From assembly GCA_027482225.1 (NCBI GenBank), contig JAIXWD010000023.1, forward strand, positions 62,001 to 126,000: DNA of 64,000 nucleotides, read 5' to 3'. Positions 11,102 through 19,681 of the stretch are shown one piece after another; position 1 is the stretch's first letter; every line of letters starts with the position of its first letter. This DNA comes from Bacteroidota bacterium. GTDB taxonomy: Bacteria > Bacteroidota > Bacteroidia > UKL13-3. The notes below the pieces were generated by a model. That model was not told the origin of the DNA. It searched no databases and saw nothing but the letters and a program-made list of their open reading frames with translations. The position numbers and the translations under genes are program-made.

Positions 11102-11401
11102 TTATTTAACCTCTATTTTTTCTTTATGTTTTTTCACTTGAGCAACTAATTTATCTAAAACTAAATCAGTAGCTGTTTCAAATGTACTTGCTTGTTCTTT
11201 GGCAAATATAGAATTTCCATTCAAATTGATTTTTACCTCAACTGTTTTATTCTCTTTTTCACTATCTTTTTCAACTTTGAGGTATACATCAGTGCTTTTT
11301 ATCCCATCATAAAAGGTTTGTACCTTTTCCAACTTTTTAGTTACAAAATCTAATAACTTATAGTCTGCTGTAAAGTGGATGGATTGAATGTCTACTTTCA
11401 T
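11102..11401 (-). CDS. hpf: Short ribosome hibernation-promoting factor (HPF/YfiA family)
   Basis: 99 residues with the S30AE/HPF beta-alpha-beta-beta-beta-alpha fold pattern: IHFTADYKLLDFVTKKLEKV, then DVYLKVEKDSEKENKTVEVK, then a C-terminal helix. It binds the 30S decoding region in stationary phase to silence ribosomes. The absence of the C-terminal dimerisation domain makes it the short form. It follows the xerC-like gene after 74 bases and is ended by a clear terminator. Confidence 0.9.
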   Translation of the reverse strand: MKVDIQSIHFTADYKLLDFVTKKLEKVQTFYDGIKSTDVYLKVEKDSEKENKTVEVKINLNGNSIFAKEQASTFETATDLVLDKLVAQVKKHKEKIEVK

Positions 11402-11475
11402 ATTTTTTTATTTTATGAACCTTCAGTCTGCTTATTGAGCAGTTATTTCGGTTTGTTTTTGTTTAAGAAAAAAAA

Positions 11476-12381
11476 TTAAGCTCTTGGGTGTCGTGTTTTA
11501 TGTATGTTTTTTAATCGTTCTATGCTATTGTGTGTATAAACTTGAGTGGCTGCCAAACTTGCATGGCCTAGTAATTCTTTTATTGCGTTTAAATCTGCCC
11601 CTTTGTTTAATAGGTGTGTGGCAAATGTATGCCTAAGCACATGGGGGCTTTTTTTATCTATCGTGGTTACCATGCTTAAAAAATGTTTAACTATATTATA
11701 AACTGCTTTTGGGTACATTTTATTGTTTGAAGATAAAGCAAATAATTGCTCGTTATTTAAACCCAGTTGTGTTTTAGTTATAATATACTTTTGAATACCT
11801 AGATTTAGTTCTTTCGTAATTGGGATAATTCTTTCTTTATTCCTTTTACCTAATACTTTAATGGTTTGTCTATAGGTATCAAAATCTGAGGTTTTAAGTT
11901 CAATTAGTTCGGATAATCGAACGCCACAAGTGTAAAATAAAAGTAGAATCAACCTATTTCTTTGGCCTTCAAAATCGTTAGTAAAAAACTCCTCTTGATT
12001 GTTGTTTACCTTATGATCGAAAAGAATGTTCAAGTTTTGCTCTTCAATAAAACTAGGTAGTTTTTTTGCAACCTTTGGTGCCTGCACCTTCGAAACAGGA
12101 TTTGTAGTAATTAATTCTTCTTTAATCAAGTATTTAAAATAACTACGAAGGGCGGAAAGTTTTCTGGCAATACTTCTTGGTTCAATATTATTATTCATTA
12201 AATCAACCAACCAAGTTCTTATGTGCTGATGGCTTATTATATTTGGTGATTCTATTTCAAATTGTTGCACAATAAATGAACTGAATTGATTCAAATCATT
12301 TTGATAGCCCCGAATGGTGTGACTCGAGAAATGCTTTTCATAATTTAAATAATTTATAAATTGTTGAATGGTATTAAGCAT
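11476..12381 (-). CDS. xerC: Tyrosine recombinase XerC/XerD type
   Basis: 301 residues, the usual Xer length. The N-terminal SAM-like core-binding domain spans about residues 1-90 and the catalytic domain the rest. All active-site residues are present: R155, K179, H247, R250, H273 and nucleophile Y282. Xer proteins resolve chromosome dimers at dif during division. The position next to hpf and tuf is typical of Bacteroidota chromosomes, so this is a housekeeping gene rather than a mobile-element integrase. XerC versus XerD cannot be decided from sequence reading alone. Confidence 0.92.
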   Translation of the reverse strand: MLNTIQQFINYLNYEKHFSSHTIRGYQNDLNQFSSFIVQQFEIESPNIISHQHIRTWLVDLMNNNIEPRSIARKLSALRSYFKYLIKEELITTNPVSKVQAPKVAKKLPSFIEEQNLNILFDHKVNNNQEEFFTNDFEGQRNRLILLLFYTCGVRLSELIELKTSDFDTYRQTIKVLGKRNKERIIPITKELNLGIQKYIITKTQLGLNNEQLFALSSNNKMYPKAVYNIVKHFLSMVTTIDKKSPHVLRHTFATHLLNKGADLNAIKELLGHASLAATQVYTHNSIERLKNIHKTRHPRA

Positions 12382-12404
12382 TTCTAATTAATTTTAGTAC
12401 AATC

Positions 12405-12412
12405 CAAATATA
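12405..12412 (-). promoter_or_regulatory. Candidate -7 box for xerC
   Basis: TATATTTG on the minus strand lies 24 bases upstream of the xerC ATG and fits TAnnTTTG. No good -33 TTTG is at the right distance, so this is tentative. Confidence 0.4.
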
Positions 12413-12461
12413 GTAAAAATGTTGTAATATTGATATGGTTTTGATGATGTTTTTTTTAACA

Positions 12462-14921
12462 TCAAAGACCTAGTCTAACAGCAACATAAAAGTTACGTCC
12501 CATAGCACTTATTCCACTTGCAAATAAACGGTAATGGGCATCTAATATGTTTTCAACCCCGGTTTGTAAATTTATTGCAATTCCCCTTTTAAAGGTACTG
12601 TATTGTAGTTTTAAATTTAGTGTATACCATGATGGAGTACCTTTTGTTGTTGCATATTGTAAATTATCTTCACCATTTAGGTTGTAATCAGTAAGTTTTT
12701 TTGCACCACTAAATTGTGTGTAAAAATCTAGTCTAAAACCTTTCAACTGTAGTTGCGAACCTATACGTCCATATGATGGTGGAATATGATCGAGTGGGGT
12801 GAAATCTTCATTCTGCTTTATACGACCTTTAGTATATGTGTATGCACCATTTAAATTCCAGTTTTCGTTTAGGGTAATGTTCGCATCAACATGCCAACCT
12901 AAAATAAATCCTTTCTGTTTATTGGTTAACATATTTACTTTAGACATTTCACCATCATATATTATACTATCTGTATCGTTTATTTTAACTGGAGCTATAA
13001 CAAATGCATCATTCAATTGAGTGTAATAAACATTTGTATTTATTTTAAAACGTTTAATCAGGGTTAGGTTTGTTCCAATTTCAGATGTTATACTTTGCTC
13101 GGGTATCAGTTTATCATTTGGAATAATTATCATTTTGTTTTTACTGTTGCTGTCGAAAATTTTGCTTAAATCATCGATGTTAGGTGCATGAAAAGCATTT
13201 GATAAATTGGCATAAATGCGAAATTTGGAGTTGTGTAAATATATTAGTCCAAGATTACCATTAAGAGCATGGCTTGATTGGCTAATAGTTGGCGGCAAAA
13301 AGGAGTAAAAATCGAGGCTTTTACCTAAGTTGCTATTTGTGTTGATGTATGAAAACCTAATGCCATCATTTAAAATAAACTTAGGATTGATTTCCCAATT
13401 ATGACTAATAAATAAGCCAACTATACTCATGTTGCTTCCATCTGCAGGGTAGCGTGTGCTAAGCGATTTACGTTGTTGTGTGTTGATTTCGGTTTGAAAT
13501 GCGATTGAATTTACATCGTTAAATTGTGCATCTGTACCATATCTTATTTCATGTTTTTTTATTCGTTTAAAAATGTCAATATTTAAACTCAATACGTTTA
13601 CTTTTTCAGTTCTACTTCTTAACCACGCATTATTGAATGATCTATCATGCCTGCTTTCTTCAACAAACTGATAAGCTGCAATGGCGTTTATTTTATCAAA
13701 TAAATTTCGGCCTAGATTATACTGATAATTATATGAAAGTAATAGCCTTTTTTCGGGGCCATAATACCACTCAGCAGATTTGGGTAACCCATTACTGATG
13801 TCTGTTAACCTATCGTAACGTGGAACATTACTGGTTTTAGAGTATTGGAAATTGATAATGTGTTGAAACTTTTCTGAAGGCTTAAAAAGTAATTTTTGGC
13901 TAAAATCTGTTTGTCTGTAATTGCTTTCTTTTTGCTCATAAGGATTAGGATTATTAAATATAACATCTTGGTTATTAATTCGCTTTACAAAGTTTGGCCG
14001 TATGCCTACATTTTCCCATTCAGAACCTCTATTTCTACCTTGTATCACATTGCCAAAGCTGCTATGGGTTATAGCGGTTAATGAAGCCCATTTTTTAAAA
14101 CCAATATTTACGTTATAATGTTGAGTTGTCTCATTGTTTGCTGAAGAGTAACGGCTATAGAACTCGTTTTTTAAATAGGAAGTTTTAGAACTTGAATTAA
14201 GTTCTGGAATTCTGGTAACAAAGCTTAACACGCCACCAAGCGCATCGCTTCCATATATTACGCTTCCAGATCCATATAATATCTCTACTTTTTCAAGTAA
14301 ATTCTGATCTATACGAATTACATTTTGTAAATGGCCTGATCGATAAATGGCATTATTGAGTCTAACTCCATCAATAACAAGTAATACGCGGTTTGCTTCA
14401 AATCCTCTTAAAATTGGGCTGCCGCCACCTTGCTGGCTTTTTTGTATGTATACATTACTTTGATTAAATAATAAATCGGCTGTGTTTTGTTGATTAGCGA
14501 ATGAAATTTGTTGCCTACTGATCGTTTCAATTTGTCTTGATATGTCCTTAGCTTTTTCATTAACACGATTGGCGCTTATGATGGCTTCTTCTAATTGTGG
14601 TGTATTGTTTGTAAGGTAAAGCTTATAGTTGTTTAAAATTACATGGTAGGTAGTGTATGAAACAGATCCAATTGACTGATGTGAAATGGTAAATGTAGCC
14701 AATTGTTTTATGGCTTCCTCTTCTATTTGACAAATTCCTTTTTTGTTGGTTATGGCCAAATGTTTGTTTATGAGTTGAGTTTTATTGTTTACCCATTCTT
14801 GCGTAACAGAGGCTCCAACTAATGGTTGCATGGTTACCTTATCAAACAGTTGAAGTTCGAATTGAGCAATAGCGCGAAAGGATATTATAATAAAAATAAA
14901 ACAGTAAAAAAGCCTATTCAT
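12462..14921 (-). CDS. TonB-dependent outer membrane receptor, heme/hemoglobin-receptor-like
   Basis: 819 residues. A signal peptide (MNRLFYCFIFIIISFRAIAQ) is followed by a carboxypeptidase-like regulatory domain (about residues 21-105) and the plug domain (about 120-245). The plug contains RGFEANRVLLVIDGVRLNNA and the YGSGSVIYGSDALGGVLSF box seen in hemoglobin/transferrin-type receptors. A 22-strand barrel with a C-terminal aromatic strand completes it. The substrate is probably heme or another iron source, judged only by the plug motif. The gene lies 42 bases after the DUF983 gene, at the tail of the cytochrome oxidase operon. Its start codon is embedded in a stem-loop (see 14910-14941). 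Confidence 0.88.
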   Translation of the reverse strand: MNRLFYCFIFIIISFRAIAQFELQLFDKVTMQPLVGASVTQEWVNNKTQLINKHLAITNKKGICQIEEEAIKQLATFTISHQSIGSVSYTTYHVILNNYKLYLTNNTPQLEEAIISANRVNEKAKDISRQIETISRQQISFANQQNTADLLFNQSNVYIQKSQQGGGSPILRGFEANRVLLVIDGVRLNNAIYRSGHLQNVIRIDQNLLEKVEILYGSGSVIYGSDALGGVLSFVTRIPELNSSSKTSYLKNEFYSRYSSANNETTQHYNVNIGFKKWASLTAITHSSFGNVIQGRNRGSEWENVGIRPNFVKRINNQDVIFNNPNPYEQKESNYRQTDFSQKLLFKPSEKFQHIINFQYSKTSNVPRYDRLTDISNGLPKSAEWYYGPEKRLLLSYNYQYNLGRNLFDKINAIAAYQFVEESRHDRSFNNAWLRSRTEKVNVLSLNIDIFKRIKKHEIRYGTDAQFNDVNSIAFQTEINTQQRKSLSTRYPADGSNMSIVGLFISHNWEINPKFILNDGIRFSYINTNSNLGKSLDFYSFLPPTISQSSHALNGNLGLIYLHNSKFRIYANLSNAFHAPNIDDLSKIFDSNSKNKMIIIPNDKLIPEQSITSEIGTNLTLIKRFKINTNVYYTQLNDAFVIAPVKINDTDSIIYDGEMSKVNMLTNKQKGFILGWHVDANITLNENWNLNGAYTYTKGRIKQNEDFTPLDHIPPSYGRIGSQLQLKGFRLDFYTQFSGAKKLTDYNLNGEDNLQYATTKGTPSWYTLNLKLQYSTFKRGIAINLQTGVENILDAHYRLFASGISAMGRNFYVAVRLGL

Positions 14922-14941
14922 ATCGAGGTAAAAATAGGCTT
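14910..14941 (-). terminator. Terminator-like stem-loop overlapping the receptor start codon
   Basis: On the minus strand, AAGCCTATT, a 14-base loop and AATAGGCTT form a perfect 9-bp stem followed by TTTT. The ATG of the TonB receptor is the last three bases of the loop, and the 3' arm encodes the receptor's residues 2-4. It could end the oxidase operon or act as an attenuator that also hides the start codon. Confidence 0.62.
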
Positions 14942-14963
14942 AAAATTTATTTATTACTATTGA

Positions 14964-15365
14964 TTAGTTTGTTTTAGTGTAGTTTTTATCAAAACGAAGA
15001 GGCGAAAAAAGATAAAGCATAAACATGCGTGAATATCGAAAAACCCATGGCAATGTGATAAATACAACACCAATAATGCTGACAACATAAATCCAAAACT
15101 CTGGGTCGTGAAAGCCTAACCATAAAATGCCTAAAGTAACCAACATTAAACCTGTTGTTAATGCGTAACTAACATACATTGCCCCCCAAAAAAAACCGGG
15201 CTCAATCTCAAACCTTAAATTACAAATGGGGCATGTTTCGTGCATTTTCATAAAACTGCTTAAATCCGTTGCTTTTGTTACAAATAAATTACCAGATTGG
15301 CATCTTGGGCATTTACATTGAAGCATTGCGGCTCCTTTGTTTGCAACGAAATTATTTTTAGACAT
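14964..15365 (-). CDS. DUF983 family membrane protein
   Basis: 133 residues. The N-terminal region has two CxxC pairs (CPRCQSG at residues 19-22 and CPIC further on) that could bind zinc. Two transmembrane helices follow, then a basic C-terminus. DUF983 genes commonly accompany cytochrome oxidase genes in Bacteroidota and Alphaproteobacteria, and this one sits at the end of the cox cluster. The function is unknown; a role in oxidase assembly is inferred from neighbourhood only. Confidence 0.85.
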   Translation of the reverse strand: MSKNNFVANKGAAMLQCKCPRCQSGNLFVTKATDLSSFMKMHETCPICNLRFEIEPGFFWGAMYVSYALTTGLMLVTLGILWLGFHDPEFWIYVVSIIGVVFITLPWVFRYSRMFMLYLFSPLRFDKNYTKTN

Positions 15366-15397
15366 GATTAATCACTTTAAAGTGGGTTTTCGAATTT

Positions 15398-15625
15398 TTA
15401 TTTTGCTTTATGGTTACGATACCAAATTATGCCAAAAATAGATGCTACAATATAGGGTAGTGCTAATAAATAGAGTATTCCATTATTAAGCGTTTCGCCA
15501 ACTTGTGAGCCATTTTTCCTAGCTTCTTCCAAAGATGTTTTACACATCGGGCAACCCTGTGCAAATGCATCAGAACAAAGAGTAACTAGTAATGCAACCA
15601 ATAAAAATAAAACTATTTTTCTCAT
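15398..15625 (-). CDS. Small exported membrane protein with CPMC motif
   Basis: 75 residues. A cleavable signal (MRKIVLFLLVALLVTLCSDAFAQ) is followed at once by GCPMCKTSLEEARKNGS and then one transmembrane segment and a short basic tail. The mature protein would present a CxxC pair at its N-terminus on the periplasmic side. This suits metal handling, perhaps copper for the oxidase, but I do not recognise a named family. It lies between the DUF420 and DUF983 genes in the cox operon. Confidence 0.78.
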   Translation of the reverse strand: MRKIVLFLLVALLVTLCSDAFAQGCPMCKTSLEEARKNGSQVGETLNNGILYLLALPYIVASIFGIIWYRNHKAK

Positions 15626-15693
15626 AATTTTGTGTTACAAAGTTAACATTCAAATCATGCGTTGTTTATGATATTCATCACCTCATTTTTAAA

Positions 15694-16242
15694 TTAGAAT
15701 TTGTAATATGGTGATATCATTAAGTATACTACAACACCACTAACAGTAACAAAAAGCCATATAGGATATGTGAATCGCACCAACTTTTTATGTGTAGCAA
15801 CATCCATTTTTAGTCCGTAATAAAACGAAAGTAATATTAATGGTAAAACAAGTGCTGCGAGTATTATATGAGGTATTAATACTGCATAATAGATTGTTTT
15901 AAAACCATTATCAGGGTATAATGTATTATCAATAAAATAATGAAACAATACATACGAAACTAAAAATGCACATGATAGGATGAAGGTTATAATGTTGGTT
16001 GTTTTGTGTGCCGCAATATTTTTTTGTTTAATGAAGTAAAGCGAAACCAATAACAATAAACTGCAAGTAGCATTAATTATTGCATTAAACTTAGGTAAGA
16101 AAGATACAAAGTCGGGAATAGTATCTGGTCTTGGTATAATTTTACGGTTTAAAATTACCACTGCGGCAAATACTACTACCGAAAGTGTCATTACGATTCT
16201 GAAATAAATTTTGTCTTGATTACTTTTTGTTACTGTATTCAT
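15694..16242 (-). CDS. DUF420 family membrane protein, oxidase accessory
   Basis: 182 residues with five predicted transmembrane helices. Conserved family features include FLPKFNAIINATCSLLLL, an FHYF segment and a late HKKLVRFTYPIWLFVTVSGVVVY helix. DUF420 members such as Bacillus CtaM/YozB are needed for active heme A oxidases. The start overlaps the SCO gene stop by 23 bases, indicating translational coupling. The family assignment is good; the exact function here is inferred. Confidence 0.87.
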   Translation of the reverse strand: MNTVTKSNQDKIYFRIVMTLSVVVFAAVVILNRKIIPRPDTIPDFVSFLPKFNAIINATCSLLLLVSLYFIKQKNIAAHKTTNIITFILSCAFLVSYVLFHYFIDNTLYPDNGFKTIYYAVLIPHIILAALVLPLILLSFYYGLKMDVATHKKLVRFTYPIWLFVTVSGVVVYLMISPYYKF

Positions 16243-16915
16243 ATAATAGCACTTTAATTTCTCCCTGCAAACGTTTCATTTCATAGTCGTCTAAGGCATC
16301 ATACATTCCTCGGATTCGATTTTGTTTGTCTATTAGTAATAACTGTTGAGAGTGGTCAATTGTTCTGTCTTCAATCGAAACAGGTAATAAAAAACCTTTA
16401 CCAATATTAAAAATTTGCTCTTTATCGCTAGTTGTAAAGTGCCAATTCTTGCCAGTTATTTTGAACTTATCAGCATAAGCTTTTAATATAGGAACTGAGT
16501 CATTTTCTGGATCTACCGTAAACGAAATAAATTTCACAGGGGTTTCAGATGTTTGTAAGCCTTTTTCTTCTGCAAGTTTTCTGTTTTTGTATGCTAATTC
16601 TTGCATATCATCATAAATCAATTTAGCTCTTCTATTCATACTCGGGCAAACATCTTCGCAACTTGCAAAAAAGAAATTAGCAACGTAAATACCATCATTA
16701 AGGTTGGCTTGAGTTACTGTATCGCCATATTGATTTACTACTTTAAAATCCGGTATCTGATAGTAAATGGTGTCTTTGTTGTTTCCTTCAGGGGGTATTT
16801 TTTCTCCAAAAATAGGTAGGGTTACATAACGTTGTTGGCCAGTATTTAACATGTAAAAAATAATTACAGGCAATGATATTATGGCAATACCTATAAAGAA
16901 ATGTTTCCTTTTCAT
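16220..16915 (-). CDS. SCO1/SenC copper chaperone
   Basis: 231 residues. An N-terminal membrane anchor (about residues 5-22) leads to a thioredoxin-like domain. The copper ligands are C86 and C90 in FFFASCEDVCPSM, with H188 in the DHSQQLLLID segment. SCO proteins load or reduce the CuA centre of cytochrome oxidase subunit II. It follows the coxIV gene across a 78-base gap holding a strong stem-loop, and overlaps the DUF420 gene downstream. A second SCO gene lies at 33518-34162. Confidence 0.93.
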   Translation of the reverse strand: MKRKHFFIGIAIISLPVIIFYMLNTGQQRYVTLPIFGEKIPPEGNNKDTIYYQIPDFKVVNQYGDTVTQANLNDGIYVANFFFASCEDVCPSMNRRAKLIYDDMQELAYKNRKLAEEKGLQTSETPVKFISFTVDPENDSVPILKAYADKFKITGKNWHFTTSDKEQIFNIGKGFLLPVSIEDRTIDHSQQLLLIDKQNRIRGMYDALDDYEMKRLQGEIKVLLYEYSNKK

Positions 16916-16938
16916 TGTGAATTAAATTTTATTACGCA

Positions 16939-16970
16939 ACAAGAGGTAGTGTTTTGGCACTACCTCTTGC
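16939..16970 (-). promoter_or_regulatory. 13-bp perfect stem-loop between coxIV and the SCO gene
   Basis: GCAAGAGGTAGTG and its exact reverse complement enclose a 6-base loop. No T-run follows on the transcribed strand. It divides the structural subunit genes from the assembly genes, so it may stabilise the upstream mRNA or reduce read-through. Confidence 0.65.
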
Positions 16971-16993
16971 TTAATGTTTTGTTTTAAATGATT

Positions 16994-17374
16994 TTAATGA
17001 GCATGTGTATCGTGTGATTCTTCAGTGGCTGGTTTTGCAACTGAGTCCTTATTTACATGGTCGTCAACGTATTTTGCTTCTACTACCATGAGGGTGATTA
17101 AAAATATAACCAATACCATTGGTAATATAATCATCCATGCAAGGAATTTTCGCTCAAATTTCATGTGCATAAAAATAGATACGATAAAAAACGCTTTTAC
17201 TACACCTAGTATAATAAATACCCAGTTTCTAAACATAGTTGGATCTAATACAAAGTATAGTGCGATATCAACCAATGTAAATGCTAGAAGTATCCAAAAT
17301 GTTTTCCAAATTTGGGATTTCATATCTGTAGGAGATTCTGTATGCTCTAAGTGTTCTACTGTATGTGATGACAT
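16994..17374 (-). CDS. Cytochrome c oxidase subunit IV (prokaryotic type)
   Basis: 126 residues with three transmembrane helices and a His-rich C-terminal tail (EESHDTHAH). The pattern IWKTFWILLAFTLVDIALYF, then FIILGVVKAFFIVSIFMHMKFE, is that of the COX4_pro/CyoD family. This small subunit stabilises the oxidase core. It follows the larger subunit III gene after 48 bases. Confidence 0.9.
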   Translation of the reverse strand: MSSHTVEHLEHTESPTDMKSQIWKTFWILLAFTLVDIALYFVLDPTMFRNWVFIILGVVKAFFIVSIFMHMKFERKFLAWMIILPMVLVIFLITLMVVEAKYVDDHVNKDSVAKPATEESHDTHAH

Positions 17375-17422
17375 AATACTGTAATTTTAAATTAATCGGT
17401 TAAAAAATGAATGAGTATTTAA

Positions 17423-18142
17423 TTAGATAAGGTAATAGAAGGTAAAAACAAATACCCAAACTAAATCTACAAAATGCCAGTATAAACCTACTTTTTCAAC
17501 CATTTCATAATGGCCACGTTTTTCAAAAGTTCCGTTCAATACCTGAATAAATATAATAATATTTAATACCACACCACTAAATACGTGCATCCCGTGAAAC
17601 CCAGTAACTATAAAAAACAAGTCGGCAAATGCTACTGGTCCATATTCATTCATAGATAAGTTAGCTCCATGAAATATAGATCCATCTGCCAATAATTTAC
17701 CTGCTTCAGAACCTGTAATAAATTGAGACCATTCCCAAGCTTGGCAACCTAAGAAAGCTGCTCCACCAATAATGGTTAAAAACATGTATTTAGCAACTTC
17801 CTTTTTAGCCATTCTATGACCTGCCTCAACAGCCAATACCATTGTTACTGATGAGAAAATCAAAATAAACGTCATTAAACTAACAAACATTAATGGTAAA
17901 TGCATACCATGTAAGAATGGAAAGTGATTAAAGACTTGATCAGGTGAAGGCCAAGGTGTTTCTAAATTTCCAGAAAAGCTATAACGGACAAAACCGTATG
18001 AAACTAATAGAGATGAGAATGTGAATGCATCAGATAGCAAGAAGATCCACATCATTAATTTACCATAGCTAATGCTAAATGGAGATTTTCCGCCTCCCCA
18101 TTGTGAACGTGTGTCTGTTGTTAAAGTAGCTGAGTTTGCCAT
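17423..18142 (-). CDS. ctaE: Cytochrome c oxidase subunit III, longer paralogue
   Basis: 239 residues with seven predicted helices. It carries family marks such as FTFSSLLVSYGFVRY, the GFHGMHVFSG segment and the final GLYWHFVDLVWVFVFTFYYL helix. Subunit III supports proton uptake stability in the heme-copper oxidase. It is one of two consecutive subunit III genes; the other (194 residues) precedes it by 29 bases. This one keeps the longer N-terminal part. Confidence 0.93.
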   Translation of the reverse strand: MANSATLTTDTRSQWGGGKSPFSISYGKLMMWIFLLSDAFTFSSLLVSYGFVRYSFSGNLETPWPSPDQVFNHFPFLHGMHLPLMFVSLMTFILIFSSVTMVLAVEAGHRMAKKEVAKYMFLTIIGGAAFLGCQAWEWSQFITGSEAGKLLADGSIFHGANLSMNEYGPVAFADLFFIVTGFHGMHVFSGVVLNIIIFIQVLNGTFEKRGHYEMVEKVGLYWHFVDLVWVFVFTFYYLI

Positions 18143-18171
18143 ATATTATAAATATTCTGTTTTCTGTATGA

Positions 18172-18756
18172 TTATCTGTTCAACAATAAGAAAAAGTAAA
18201 GATAAATCCATGCAGCACCCAAAAAGTGCCAATAAGTAACACATAAATTTAAACTTAATATGCTCTTTTTGTGAACGTTTAAATAAAAAGCTTTTCCAAT
18301 TATTATAATTAAAAATATTATTCCACCTAACATATGTGCTAGATGTACGCCTGAAATAACATAAAAGAAAGACTCGGAAGGATTACCTACAAAGTGAACG
18401 TTATTTGCAACAAGTGCCTTCCATCCTAGCCATTGGCTAATGCAGAATGATACACCCAATAAAAATGTAACCAATAGTGAAATTTTAACTTGGCCTAATT
18501 CATCGCGTTTCGCAGCACGATAAGCCCATTGTATAGTGGCACTACTTAATATTACAATTATTGTGCTATACGCGAACATTGATGGAATATCAAATAATAA
18601 CCAATTGCCTTCACCTCTGCGCACAATGTATGCGCTAGTAAAACTGGCAAATAGCATTACACTTGCTACAATTAATAACCATACCACAAATTTTGATGGA
18701 TTAATTATTGGAGGTGTATCGTTTAAATTTTGTTGTTTTTTTATTGTTGCCATCAT
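18172..18756 (-). CDS. Cytochrome c oxidase subunit III, shorter paralogue
   Basis: 194 residues with five helices. The GVHLAHMLGGIIFL segment and terminal VTYWHFLGAAWIYLYFFLLL helix identify it as heme-copper oxidase subunit III. It starts five bases after ctaB. The pair of subunit III proteins is common in Bacteroidota cox operons; whether both join one complex is not shown by sequence. Two adjacent ATG codons can serve as start. Confidence 0.9.
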   Translation of the reverse strand: MMATIKKQQNLNDTPPIINPSKFVVWLLIVASVMLFASFTSAYIVRRGEGNWLLFDIPSMFAYSTIIVILSSATIQWAYRAAKRDELGQVKISLLVTFLLGVSFCISQWLGWKALVANNVHFVGNPSESFFYVISGVHLAHMLGGIIFLIIIIGKAFYLNVHKKSILSLNLCVTYWHFLGAAWIYLYFFLLLNR

Positions 18757-18761
18757 ATTGG

Positions 18762-19661
18762 TTAAATTTTATCAAATAAGTAAGCGAATTGTACCATAGG
18801 CAAATATAGGAAAGAAGCAAACATTAAACGTTTCGCGTCTTTATTATCGCAGGTTTTATAAAGTCTAAACGAGAAGTAACTAAGCATCAAACCACCAGCT
18901 ATTGCAACTATACCAGAAGTTAATCCGGTATAACCTTCGAACGTTGGCATTAAACCAATAGGCAATAAACAAATAGTAAATGCCAAGGTAATTAGAGCAG
19001 ATTTTTTATCTTTTGCGTAGGTAGGTAACATTTTAAATCCTGCACGTTTATAATCGTCATCCAAAATCCATGCAATACTCCAAAAGTGTGGAAATTGCCA
19101 AAAGAATTGAACACCAAATAATATCAACGCTTCATAGTTTAAGGTTCCACTAAAAGCAGTATATCCAATAAGAACGGGTAATGCACCAGGAAATGCTCCG
19201 ATAAAAACCGAAATAGGGGAGATGCGTTTCATTGGGGTGTATATAAAGGCATACAATAACAATGACAATGCTGCAATTCCACCAGATAGGGTATTTAAGT
19301 AATAACCCATTAACAATACACCCACAACCCCCATCAATGAACTTGCAATTACTGCTTCAGTTACACTCATGCGATTAGTTGCAACTGGACGATTTGCTGT
19401 TCGCACCATCAACTTATCATAATTCTTTTCTATGATTTGGTTAATACCGTTTGATGATCCTGTAACTAAAGTACCTCCAATTATTAATATAAACATATCA
19501 AACCAAACGATACCTTGGTTAAAGGCAGCGGTTGCATAAGTAATTACAGCTGATAGTACTACCAAAAAAGTTAAACGTGTTTTAACTAGTTGGTTGTAGT
19601 CAGTTACTTTTTGAGAAAAGTTACTAACTGCAATGACTTGATTTTGGCTTATGTTTTCCAA
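18762..19661 (-). CDS. ctaB: Protoheme IX farnesyltransferase (heme O synthase)
   Basis: 299 residues with eight to nine membrane helices. The prenyl-diphosphate site is visible as NGINQIIEKNYDKLMVRT followed by NRPVATNRM, and the second Asp-rich motif as DDDYKRAGFKMLPTY. It converts heme B to heme O, which CtaA next door oxidises to heme A. No ATG is available at the 5' end: the frame opens with TTG at 19661 and an in-frame stop lies shortly upstream, so TTG is the likely start. Confidence 0.93.
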   Translation of the reverse strand: MENISQNQVIAVSNFSQKVTDYNQLVKTRLTFLVVLSAVITYATAAFNQGIVWFDMFILIIGGTLVTGSSNGINQIIEKNYDKLMVRTANRPVATNRMSVTEAVIASSLMGVVGVLLMGYYLNTLSGGIAALSLLLYAFIYTPMKRISPISVFIGAFPGALPVLIGYTAFSGTLNYEALILFGVQFFWQFPHFWSIAWILDDDYKRAGFKMLPTYAKDKKSALITLAFTICLLPIGLMPTFEGYTGLTSGIVAIAGGLMLSYFSFRLYKTCDNKDAKRLMFASFLYLPMVQFAYLFDKI

Positions 19662-19681
19662 TTTGTTATTTGTTATGCTTT

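Noticed and set aside
11476-12381. Tyrosine recombinase as sign of an integrated element
   Set aside because: It is a standard-length Xer protein next to hpf and tuf, a housekeeping arrangement; no att repeats or cargo are seen at the neighbouring tRNA genes.
17423-18756. Two subunit III genes as a recent duplication or frameshifted gene
   Set aside because: They differ clearly in length and sequence and each is complete; paired subunit III genes are usual in this phylum.
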